A stretch of 64,000 nt of DNA, from positions 16,376,222 to 16,440,221 of the forward strand of contig OZ037766.1 in NCBI GenBank assembly GCA_964035545.1, written 5' to 3'. The notes below the pieces were generated by a model. That model saw nothing but the letters and a program-made list of their open reading frames with translations, had not been told where the DNA came from and made no database searches. Position numbers and translations under genes: made by a program. The DNA comes from Bugula neritina (Eukaryota; Bryozoa; Gymnolaemata; Cheilostomatida; Bugulidae). Positions 37,801-60,791 of the stretch are shown here, piece by piece (position 1 is the stretch's first letter; every line of letters begins with the position of its first letter).

Positions 37801-39863
37801 ATACATCAAGTGTTTACTGTTTAGGACAAGAAAACCAGAAAACATTTTCTTCACCAGTGACTTCAGAGAGCAGAATTTAGACGCTAAAGTAACATGTCAG
37901 TTGCAACCGGAGAGCATTGATGTACCTCCTCACTTTAACCAGGTGCTTACCAGCGTTCAGTGTTCTGTAGTTTTAGTAGTTTATTTGTTATTGGGGGCTA
38001 GGAAGTTTACAAATTGAATCAGTTATTACTGTTTTATAGGTTTGCAACATGTCTAAAACCTGTTTCAATGCATTAGTTATATCCCACTTTATTTTCCAAT
38101 TCACAAAACTTATATCTAAAACTTTCAACCACATTATACATTTAATTTTGTTTGTTTAAAATAGTGTAAATTAATTTACATTTCTACCAAATCAATTTTT
38201 AGTGTTGATTATTTTTCTTAAGTCGCAATTTTGCAAATAATAAAATTTAAGAATTTAATAAATCACCTCAAGTGTACTTTTGTGCATATTAGTTTTAAAA
38301 TAACATATTACATAATATTTTATTTCATAAAGTTGTATGTTTGATATTTAAAGGTTGTTAAGAGTGAGCCAACCACACAAACCCTGGAAGATTTGGACCT
38401 GCTACTTGCAGACGATTTTGTAAGAATCGTTCTATACCATACACCATACATTAGATAGGCTTCTCTTTAGAGTTGTGCACACTCATTATAGAGTCTATGC
38501 ACATTATAATAATGACTAAATGTGCAATTAGTTTAGCCTTAGAATTTAAAAATCTTATTTTTACATGAGTAGAACTATGAAGCCGCTATACTATTTTATA
38601 CACTGCACAAGTATGTGTTTATTCACCACACAGGAAATGTACCCGCCTGACATTTCTAGCGAATCCAGTAAGTTACTCAGTGGCCAATCTGATCCAATGA
38701 TGTCACAGATGTACAAGAGGTCATCTAAACTGGCTACGGGAGATTCAGACTCTGTAAACTCTAATAATTTTCCTAAGCAGGTTGGTAGCTCAACTTATAA
38801 TAGGTATAATTTAATTGGGTAAGCATTTGCAGTCTAGAATCTTCTATGTAGATATATTTTGATATGGTGTGGCTAATTAAAAGAATCTATAGATGAAGAT
38901 AAGTTTACCCTATAAGTATATGATTTATAACATATTGGAAGTAAGTTGTTGCCATCTAAATTCTAATAGAATAATATATAGAATTTTTGTACCATGGTTT
39001 TGGTAACTTTTAAAATGTTAATGTCTTAAATTCACACTCAGCACAAAATTTTGAACAAAATTCAATGAATTTTGCATGGCCATTCAAAAAATGTTTGCTA
39101 TAAAAAATTCTACCTATCAATTATTTTTAGTTACTCCATATTTAGGAGAAATTTGTATTTCTCTTCTTTGGAAAAGAAGCTATAAGTAGGTGCATAGTGG
39201 AGAAATTGATAAAAAAATAAGTGTTTTAGATAGAAATGTAGCAGAAAAAAGTTATGTTCTTACAAGAATTTTAATCCTAACTCGCCCTGAAATTCATCAG
39301 AAAATTTAGAAACCTAAAATATTTACATTGAATGAATATGTATTTTTAATATGTACATTGTCAGCTAGTTTATTTTCTATTCTTCGTTTATATATTTATT
39401 GTACCATAGTGTTATAATAGGCCTGCATTATAATTTTTAATGATACACATCTTTTTTATATTTGAGCTAAGGATAATACTTAAATTTAGTAATTACTGCT
39501 TTGTATTCTCATTATTAGTAATGCTCAAAGATGTTGTTAGTACTTGTTAACTTTGCCGGGCACACTGTAATATCATCTTGGAATATCTATCTTCTTTCAT
39601 ATACAGAGCACATTTGTCTCTTTGATATTGATTTTTCTTTTTATATGCAAAATTGTCTTAATTCTATGCCCATACGGTACCCAAGTGGTGTAGTAATTGT
39701 ATGCTTCTGTGAATTTTATTATAATAGTGTCACAATTAATCATATTAGTGCAGCAAAAATTTACCCAGTAAGCTTGAACATTTCATTTGACTTACTGGAT
39801 TATTTCTTGTAGGAAATTGGTAGTCCTTGGAAGATGGAGACCATAGAAATTAGCTTCTCTTAG
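34844..39863 (+). CDS. Serine-rich acidic protein with divergent helix-loop-helix-like N-terminus
   Basis: Not recognised as a named family. Twelve exons join with agreeing phases: 34844-34900, 35145-35258, 35391-35460, 35769-35850, 35965-36144, 36487-36572, 37117-37151, 37325-37464, 37825-37942, 38354-38419, 38634-38780 and 39813-39863; 381 aa. Residues about 10-85 go from a basic stretch (THRKHRQ, KWR) through an amphipathic helix (ANMHACYHLLKHT), a basic loop and KGGKITRIGALNMTLQQLPV, which resembles helix 2 of bHLH proteins; the usual Glu of the basic region is missing. Then come a Ser-rich part, acidic patches (EEIFDDLYASDS, LEDLDLLLADDFE) and a VKSEP sumoylation-like motif, which look like activation domains. 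I infer a transcription regulator. Exon 1 is the least sure; it ends in a GC donor (CAG|GCAAGT), and the frame is also open upstream. Confidence 0.6.
39188..39325. mobile_element. MITE-like repeat, copy 1 of 3
   Basis: Begins AGGTGCATAGTGGAGAAATT and continues with TAGA...AAATGTAGCA and TTGCAAGAATTTT-like words shared with the copies at 49187-49327 and 55000-55146. Its right end is more decayed. Confidence 0.55.
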
Positions 39864-40061
39864 AAGCTTTATTTCTCAGTACCTTAAGCCTCTGGGGTGC
39901 ATGGCTTCTTTAGGTTCAGCAAAAGAGCTAGGCTAGTGGTTCGGCAAAGCTTGTGTTTATATTTCATTTTTATAATTTGACTTGATTGATGCCAGTCTTT
40001 TTGATAAAAATCTATATTTGGATAGCAATATATTATTATGCATTAATAATTCAACTGTTAA

Positions 40062-40067
40062 AATAAA
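40062..40067 (+). terminator. Candidate polyadenylation signal for the 34844-39863 gene
   Basis: AATAAA about 200 bp after the stop; a second near-hexamer follows around 40097. The convergent KIAA0930 homologue ends at 40693. Confidence 0.5.
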
Positions 40068-40692
40068 CCTGTTCTGTGGCAAAAATAATTTTAGATAATA
40101 AATCATGTTTCAAAAATGTATTTTATTCAAGTTTTGAATATTTGAATTGAGGTCAACACCTTTGCACCCAGCAAGCAGTTATTTCCCATTTGTAGTAGGA
40201 ATGTCAACGTATGAGACTAATTATTACCTAGTCATTAACATGATTTCTACATCATTGTCATGTGTGTAGTGTAAGATTATCAGATAATAGAACTTAGTTT
40301 ATTTCTATAGACAATATCATTACACGCAATAACAAAGTAACAAAAGTAAATTATTTCTAAAAATGCAATGCTCACAACAGTAAAAAAATAAAAGGATGAT
40401 ACATGTTCAAAAGAATAGCAGCTAAAACAATTATAAGATTTGTGGTCTCTATTATGCAATATCAAAAGGTATGTCATGAATAATATATTTTGAATAATTT
40501 AGAAATTAGATTCACTATACGTACCAGAAAATAATATTATTTCAAACCATTCAACAATATAATGCACATACTACATAATAGAATAATAACTAATTTCAAG
40601 TAAATAAATGTGAAGTGAAGTTCCTAAAACAAATTGAGGTTTGATTGTTTTTTGACTAGATTACAAGATTGAATTTTAGCATAGCAATGGAA

Positions 40693-47154
<6,462 letters not shown>

Positions 47155-48281
47155 AACACAACATTATGATTATTACTAACTTAGCTCAGCTTTGACATCT
47201 AAAGTTAAATCGAATGTTAATACCATTGTTATGATATGGCGATATTTTATAGGAAGACGTCAAGAACGTTTCTGCTCAGGAACTCTGTAAATAAAACGTT
47301 TATAATTCGTTTATTTGTTGTTTTAAAACGATAGCTAATTTTTGTGATAGAACCGTCGCGGGCAAGCAACTCTTTACTTAAAAGAGAAACTGCGTTAACT
47401 CTAAATTTTATATTATGTGTGTTGGTAACTAATTATGGACTTGAAGACTAAAGGAATAAGTTTTGTATGTGTGTTTGTATTTGTTTCGCTTTTATATAAA
47501 ATGGCTTTAGACTAATTTATTTATTTTTGCTGAAACTACTGAACTGGGATACATTTTAGATTTTTAGTAACTGAAGCTGGATAATGGGCTGCACAACTTG
47601 CATAACCTATAGCTTCATGCATTTTAGGTACCTAAAAAGTGCAGTTTCATATATATGTTGTCCAAGATTTGAACTGCTATAATCAAAATATATTTCAACA
47701 GTTTCAATGCAGCATATGCTAAACACTGTCAGTCTCCTGGGATGCTTTGCCTCTAAAAGTTTGAAATAACTACATAATAAAATCAACATTGAAGCTTTAA
47801 GTATCATCTACCAGATTTATTAGAGTAGCTTTTAATTAGCTCTCCTGAGATACAATATGCTTTAATTCCTAATTTTTTTCTTGTCTTAAATGAAACGAAT
47901 ACATTATGTGCAAAATTTTATAGTTCGAATCAGAATCTAGATCTATACTAGCTGATATCTGGCTAAAGTCAATTATAGAAAACCAACCTACAGTAAACAC
48001 TCTTCACTCCCAGACCAACAGGCATTAAATGACAAAAGCATGCCCTTTCATTATAATTTTACATATTGCTACATATATTTATAAATGGTGCATATTGTAA
48101 AAATTGTTGAGTAGTTAAATGCTATTTATATAATCATTATGTAAAACACTTTTGCTGGATCAGAATTATGATCAGAGTTTGATTATATACATAATACTAA
48201 AATGGGATTTACTAACATATCATAATTTCCAGCTCGACTGGTGGTTGCTGATTACTCAGTGATGTGGCACATAGCCTAAGG
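47155..48281. other. Non-coding gap: KIAA0930 promoter side and TLR 3' flank
   Basis: Contains the 5' flank of the KIAA0930 homologue and, on the minus strand, an AATAAA (47817-47822) about 460 bp after the TLR stop that may be its polyadenylation signal. No exon seen. Confidence 0.45.
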
Positions 48282-51200
48282 TTAGACTAGTGAAGAGGCA
48301 GAGTCTCTTTCATGTGTAGGAGTTGTACTACCATCCCTTGTTTTGCAGTATTTTGAATACTTCATTTTCTGCTGGTACTGAATTCGAGGTTTAGCTATAA
48401 ACTTTCGAATTCGTTGAAATGCTCGTGTCATCACTTTCTCGTCCGTGTCTTGAAGCTACATGTATTCAAAAAATATTTGAGAGTCAAGCTACAGGCAAAT
48501 GTACAACATATATATTGACATAGCCAGAGATAACCATAATTACATATAAGAACAATTACTAAATTTTCTATAATATAAAAAGTATTTTATTTTATATTAT
48601 TTATAATATCACATTAAGCTGATAAATTTGCAAATAATATAGCAAAGTTAGATAGGCAAATTATATTGTGGGAGAATGATAGTATATAAAACAGCCTTCA
48701 AATTTTAGTCCTTAATCTCTCACTTAAAAAAATGATGCTACAGGCATTGCTAGATAATACAAGTACCACAACATATAAATTATAGATAATGCATTTTCGG
48801 TATATTGTATAAAAGAGCGATTTATTTATATAATTTTTATGTCATGTAATTTCAATTTTTTTTATTTTAATCAAGTTTAGCACCACTTGGACTTCAGATA
48901 TTTCATCTCAAATATGTAGAAAGTATAGCGCCATTTATTCTACTACATCAAAATAGAGCTGAGGCAGCATCAAGTGGGAACAATGTGGAGAGATAACTCT
49001 GTATATTTCACACTCACGTCAATGACATTGTCAGTGAGCAAAGATGTGAAAGGTGCTTCTATGGCATCTTCATTCAGCTTCTCTCGTACAATTATCAGAA
49101 TTTTGTTAGGTTGGTAATGCTGCTGTCCATATGCCTCTCTGCCTGCAGTTGGTAGGCAATCGCTTAATTAGTGCATCAACTGAAGCAGGTGCAAACTGAA
49201 AAAGCTTGTGTTTTAGATGAGAAATTTAGCAAAGTAAATTGACCTTGCAAGAAATTCAACCCGCACCAGAAATTCATTATGAAAAGTAGAAAGCCTAAAC
49301 TATCGGAATTTGTTCGTTGCTGCACCTAAATGATAATTTCCCCCATTTTAAAGTAAAATAAGGGGTTTTTGATACAAGTAAATCTTTGGCAAACTAAGCA
49401 GTGTAGATTAAAATGAATAATTATTTTATGCTCATCAAGCAGCTTATTCTCTAAATAGCATTGATGAATTGTGCAAAGTCAAATCAATACATATATTATT
49501 TAAACTCAATTGTGCTGAGATTATGCAAAATATTGAACTTTAGTATGTAGCATTTCAAGAGCTGCTAGAACTGCAAATGTCTGCCCGATCTCTACATTAC
49601 TCTTGAGTACTCATACCTGCTAGATCAGCTTGACCTCTACATTCAGCATCACCAAGAAACTCATTGCTTAGAACTATGATAATCTTCCTGCTTTTTTCCA
49701 TTCCAAGCAACATTTCTGTGTATTTATGTGACCCTGGTAAAGCTTCTCTGTCACTGATGTACAGCTTCAACTTGTTCTATAATAATAATTTAATTAGATG
49801 TGAATAGCAGATCTATGATCAGAGAGTAAACTAAACCAAATTATTATAATTATTATAATATAATTTGTGCTGATGCCGTATTTGAGTTGCAAGGTATAAA
49901 TATTAAACTAAGAAATTAGCTTATAGCACATTTGCATATAATTTACTCGTGATTTAATCATGAATATAGCTATACACCGTTTATGTTTAGGGTGCAATAG
50001 CTCCTTTATAACTTGGATATTTTAGAAGTGCCACTATAGTAATTATTCTAGTATATCAATGTAACGTTGTAATTAGGTTATAAATTAACTTTTTTCTTTT
50101 GTGAGATATTGCATTGCTTACTAACATTTTATTTTTTACTGCACCTTAGCTGAACATTAATAAAAGATATCCAGCTGTAAAGTTTGATTCCTTAAAAACT
50201 ATTGTATCAATTTCGAGATATTTACAAGTGAAAATAATAAGAGACTTGCCTTTAAATTCTTGTTTTCTTTTTCAGGATTTTCAATTGCTGGTATTAGACG
50301 GTTGACCACAAAAGCTGCGTCGTTTACTGCATTAGAATTGTACACGACAAAAGCATCATATAAGCATACGTGTTCAGAATGAACAGCAAAAATTTGATTC
50401 TTGACAGCTGAAAACACTACTTTAATGTGAGTTATGTACCAACGATATTTGTAAATCGGTATTGCTATCAGGACTACAGCAATTAAACCAAAGAATCCTC
50501 CGAGAAATCCAACAACATAGCGTTCAGCATCACATGCATAAGAATCTCTCTTGTACTTGTATACTTTCACTCCTTCTAACTTTTTTGATGGTCCATGGCA
50601 ATCAATTCTACCTGCTACTGGCACATAATTTGTATTTCTAATCCATGTCTGAACAAAATTTTGTGTGCAGGTGCATTGGAGAGCATTTCCTCGTAAGCCA
50701 AACTCCTCCAAAAAGTTTAGACTATCTAGGTGTTCAAGGAAACCTTCATCTAACATTGAAATAGAGTTGCTGTCATATAGCAACTTCCGCAAGTGTTTTA
50801 GATGTTCTATAGATTTAACATTTATTTCTCGCAAAAAATTATGGCGAAGGTCTAAGATTTCTAACAATGGATTATTTCTTACATAATCTAATTCAACGTG
50901 AGAAATTAAATTATTATGAACATATAATTCAGTCAATTTGGACATTTTTTCAAATAGCTGTTTTTTGAGGTAGACTATTTCGTTACCAGATATGTCTAAG
51001 ACAATCAAACTTTGCAAGTTTGAAATAAGTTTCTGGTTGTAGTCCCATCTAGTGATAAGTTGATTGTTCGCCAAATACAAATGAGTTAGAGAGTCACAAA
51101 GACCTTCAACTGTTGCAAGCTGGTTATGGTTAAAACGAAGTGTTCTTAAATTTACTAGATGTACGCAGCTCTCCTTGAAAAGACTGTTGTTAGCAAGTTT

Positions 51201-52828
51201 CAAGTGCGTTAAAAAGTTGTGGTCAAGATTAATCTCTTCTAAGTAGTCAAATGAAAAGCCATCTACAGTGAATGTTGGGATTCTGTGCAACTGGTTGTAA
51301 CTGAGATCCAAGTGTCTGATGGGAGCAACTTGAAGGTAAAATCCTACATTGTAGTTTCTCAAAAAGTCTGCATAGATGCTGTTACTGGCTATGGTCAGTG
51401 AATGTAATTTAGATTGATTTCGTGATGAAAACAACTTAACAGGTCTGTTGCCTAATGGGTTATCAATTAATGACAAGTATGAGAGATTAGGGCACCCATC
51501 AAAAATATTGTCTTCAACTATGGAGAATCTACACCAATCCAGATATAGCTCTGATAATTCGTTGAACCCATCGAATATGGACTTTTTCAAAATTGCACCA
51601 AACAGCAAATCACTATAACGAGTGTTCAGAACTCGAAGATGTGGTAGCCTTTTAAGTCCTGCTAAGGTGACATTTGTCAAGGTGCATACTGGGTCTGCTG
51701 GTGTGTCAGCTCGCCATCTTATTAGCGAGAGAGCTCTGATAGAAGAAGGCAAGTTTTCAAAGAGTTCTCTCACACTCATAGGACAGTTCAAATATTGTTT
51801 TGCAGCACTGATATCTAAATCTTCCAGGAGCCGGCAATTCTTGAATATGGTTTGATTGCCACCATAAATATTTGAGTAAGTTAAATTTAGAACTTTTATT
51901 GTATTTTGTATTGTTTCAAAAAATGTAGCAGGAATTTGATTCTCACACTTCTGTTCAACTGTAAAATTACTGAGGTTTATGTTTTTAATTTTAGTTAGCT
52001 GCTTGAATTCATTGCCAATAGTCTGGCAGTTGGAATGTTGGATGTGGTTGAATTCTAAGGATAGGTTTGTGAGGAGTGGCACTGTTTTAAACACTTGGTG
52101 AGGTATACTTGTTAGTTTGTTGAACTCTAGCTGCAGTACTTTTAATGAAGGAGGCAAAAAACATTCAGGTAATATTTTTATATTAGTTTCTCTGATTACC
52201 AACTGTTCAAGTTTTTTCAAATCTGTGAACACAAATTCTGCAACTGAAATAATGTTCTTTCCAGAAATGACAACTATCTTTAAGTCAGCGTATTTGGAAA
52301 ATTTACTTTTTTCAAGAGTAGCATTGGGACCAGTGTAAAACAGTTCCAAACTACTGATGCTAACTGGTAATTTTTGAGGTAAAATAGCCAAAGGATTGTT
52401 TGTTTCACAAATAGCAGTGTAATCACAGCGAGAGCAGAGTTCAGGCTCCTCAGAGCAGAAGAATGCTGACAAGCTAGATGTGAGCAGCATGATGATAACG
52501 CTTCTTAAAATATTCCACTGGAAAAACAACTCCTGGAACAAAGTGCAACTAGGTAAAGTGAAATTTTAGCAAAACAATATGGGCTACTGAGTCTAAAACA
52601 GTTATTAAAAAATTATTGACTTTACAGGCCTAGACTAGCATCGTATTTAAAAAGCATTTTCTTGCAACTCTGTTTATGAAAATAAACTTATTAGTACAAA
52701 GGATGAAGATTGTATTTTATAAAAAAAAATTTGTACCCAACACTGCTTCATTGTTTAAAACTACACAGACTAAAACAATTTAAATTCACTTACAAAATAA
52801 TATAATAATAGAGTCTTACCAGAAACAT
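48282..52828 (-). CDS. Toll-like receptor A (LRR ectodomain, TM, TIR)
   Basis: Five coding exons: 52828-52820 (ATG TTT CTG only), 52532-50250, 49776-49617, 49142-49018 and 48455-48282; 916 aa. A signal peptide (IIMLLTSSLSAFF) is followed by about 20 leucine-rich repeats and a single C-terminal cap with CTC and later Cys (about 630-670), the single-cysteine-cluster type. The transmembrane helix is at about 675-698. The TIR domain (from about 727) is split by three introns: box 1 YDAFVVYN, box 2 SDREALPG, then KSRKIIIVLSNEFL and QPNKILIIVREKL, and a box-3 position reading MTRAFQ where FW is usual. Surface or endosomal pattern receptor signalling through TIR adaptors. The 764-codon start region was chosen because the uninterrupted frame has no ATG near its 5' end while ATGTTTCTG|GTAAGA joins in phase. 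Intron 2 uses a GC donor (AAG|GCAAGT). Confidence 0.92.
49187..49327. mobile_element. MITE-like repeat, copy 2 of 3 (in a TLR-A intron)
   Basis: Starts AGGTGCA and ends TGCACCT, so its termini are inverted. The interior shares GTTTTAGATGAGAAATTTAG, TTGCAAGAAATTCAAC and AGAAAGCCTAAAC.T with 55000-55146. Confidence 0.65.
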
Positions 52829-54999
52829 GGTGTACTAGCTCCTGTTAAGCTCACGGGGACACGAAGCTCTCAATTATTAAGGTACTAATATAAAATGCTT
52901 ACTGTGTGCTAACAGGAAAACAGAAGACACTAGCATGACAGAATGTAAACACACTAATATAACAGCTGTCAAAGTTTTATCAGTTACTGACTAAAGTAGG
53001 AAATATTTTCTCAGCTTCTTTAGACTGATAATTGAATAGATAGCAAGATAACCTCTTTTTTAACATGTTCTATCATGTGAGAAAATCCAATTATCAATAC
53101 TTCATTGATCAAAACAAATATATGTCTCAAAATCTGTTTTCTGCAGTACCTACATTATACTGTGATTATTTTCAGCAACACTATAAATAAACAAGCTGTC
53201 ATAAATATAAGAAGACTTTAAAAGAATATAGATCACATACATTATGTGTGCAAATCATAAAACTGTACTAAAAAATAATGCCCTTGTAGCAAAATTTACA
53301 GAGATGACACACTAAGAAACTGTATTTTGCTTTTAGAATTATTTTTCAAAAGAGATTTGATCTACTGCATAAGGCTGCATGCTAGTTTAAGTGCACCTTT
53401 AACTTTTTTTATGTTTTTTATTTCAGTAAAATTGCATGATAACATTTAAATGTTTGAAATCTGTAACTAGAAGCCGTTGTTTAAGCACAATCTGTAATTT
53501 ACCAAAAACTCATATCAGCAATAATTTATATATGATGTAATGCAGAGTTGATCAATTATATTTATTATAATGGTATTTATTTGCCATGCTGAGTCATAAT
53601 ACTTATACTAACTTTACATCCAAATAGTCCAATTTGTCTATGACACACAATATTATATTTTGTTATTAAAATGTGATTGTGGCTTAAGGCTGTATCTGTC
53701 AATATTATTAGTTAAAGAGTAAAGTGAACTAGTTTGCTCTCAGCTTATTTTCCAGAAAGTATGCAATCCTTAAGATATTAGCCCAGTTTTATAATATTAT
53801 ACCTTGGATGACATCAAATTCTCTCAATCAGAATGGTTTACGGGGTAAGCACCTCAAAATGTACCCTGTATCAAACTCAGTGACCAAAAATCGCAGTTGG
53901 TTGCTACTTTTATAAAAATATTTATCTAAATTTTAACAACATATGAGAGATGCCAAGTTTTCTTTAATGTAACTTATAGCTATGTTAAGCTAGATTTCAC
54001 TTTTTATACTCATGCATGCATAATACATAGTTACCAGAGGTTTTGTAGTATACATAATTGGAGGCAGTTATAAACACACGCTAACTCCGGGCAGCAAATC
54101 TAGTAGCCTACTATAAGTCATACTAGCACATTTTCTGTTACTCTTTCTATTGTCATATATTTGTTATTTCACGATATATATTAAAGCTTTTAATAGAATA
54201 TTAAGTTATCATAAGAGATAACAGATTCAAAGGATTACCAATGCCAAATTAATTATAAAATGCAATATACATTGGTTCAGATGTTGATCTCACAAGCTGT
54301 GTGTTTGTGGAATAAACATTTGAAAGTAACAGATATTGTAGACATTTGCAGAAAGAATGATAAAAAACTTACATATTTGAAAAGAAAGTTCATCTGAAGC
54401 AATAAAATATTGTTTCATACCTTTTTGCTAAATTTAGTCAAGTTATAATTTATATAGAAGAGCATTTTCACTGCAGTTATTAGATTCAATATCCCTAACA
54501 GAAGTGCTTTTAGCTGAAAAGTTTAGACTGCGTCTGGCAAGTTTAGTGGGTTATAATGTAAATTCCATGAGTTATTTTGTATACAACAAATCCTTATTTG
54601 CTCGCTAAATATGAATTTAAATAGACTACAAAATTGTTCAAGTAGCTATTGGAACTTTTTTATTAATCAACGGTTTTTTTAAAAAAAGAGATAAAAATTA
54701 ATGTAGAACAAAAATTAGTAACGTATTCATCCACACACTAATAACCATCTTCATCATAACATTATTATACTGACTATACATGTTTACAATCAACATGAAA
54801 CTTTTTAGCAAAATGTTGCAAATCATCAGTTTATAGATCATGTTTGTGAGTAAAGTTTATATATATCTTTTTCTGTTTGTTTTGTGTTTCAATCTAAATT
54901 ATTTCAAATAGTTTAATTTAAAAAGATTTCAATCATTTCTTGACAGATGATGAAATTCCTAACTTGAAGCTTCCAATTATTGTAGTGTCCCTGGAAGGT
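52829..54999. other. Non-coding gap between the two TLR genes
   Basis: 5' flank of TLR-A on the minus strand. AT-rich, no exon, tRNA or clear repeat seen up to the MITE at 55000. Confidence 0.5.
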
Positions 55000-55146
55000 A
55001 GGTGCAATAATCGAGAAATTGAGAAAAACCTATGTTCTAGATTAAAAATGTAGCAAAAGAAGCTATATTTTTGCAAGATTTTCAACGTATGCCCCAAGCC
55101 AGAATGAAAGAAGTTAGGCTATCTCAATTTCTCAACTACTGCTCCT
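55000..55146. mobile_element. MITE-like repeat, copy 3 of 3
   Basis: Inverted ends: AGGTGCAATAATCGAGAAAT at the left, and at the right ATCTCAATTTCTCAACTACT then GCTCCT. No coding capacity. Best preserved of three copies (others 39188-39325, 49187-49327). Confidence 0.7.
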
Positions 55147-55153
55147 AAATGTG

Positions 55154-55222
55154 TCCCCATGGTGTAATAGTTAGTGTGTATGCTTGCAAGCTGAAGTTCT
55201 TGGGTTCACATCCCAGTGGGAG
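55154..55222 (+). repeat. tRNA-like sequence (pseudo-tRNA or SINE head)
   Basis: TGGTGTAATAGTTAG resembles the pol III A box and D arm. TTGGGTTCACATCCCAG forms a good T arm and a near-consensus B box (GGTTCACATCC). The ends TCCCCAT and GTGGGAG pair partly, and a seven-base loop CTTGCAA would give anticodon TGC. The anticodon stem does not pair, so a working tRNA is unlikely. It directly follows the MITE at 55000-55146. Confidence 0.35.
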
Positions 55223-55476
55223 AAGGAGTTTTTTATAAAAGTCTAAACAAATCTAGAAATATAAATCGTATTTTTTGTCATGTAGATCATTCTTAGCTAA
55301 AGCCATATAATTTAGAGTTTAGACTCATCGATCATGGCAGATTTTTAGCAATTTTTTTTTAGCAATTTTGATCTTATCTGTAAACAGCACACATTTGTTT
55401 TGATTGACAGTTGAGAACTATTAAGTGGCAAGTTGTATTCGTTTTATAGAAGCTTGAACCTTTAAACTTTTTGTGT

Positions 55477-60791
<5,315 letters not shown>

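Noticed and set aside
52533-52541. Extension of TLR-A upstream of 52532 as one exon
   Set aside because: That frame has no ATG there (TTG), and ttccag at 52538-52533 is a good acceptor that joins in phase to ATGTTTCTG at 52828.
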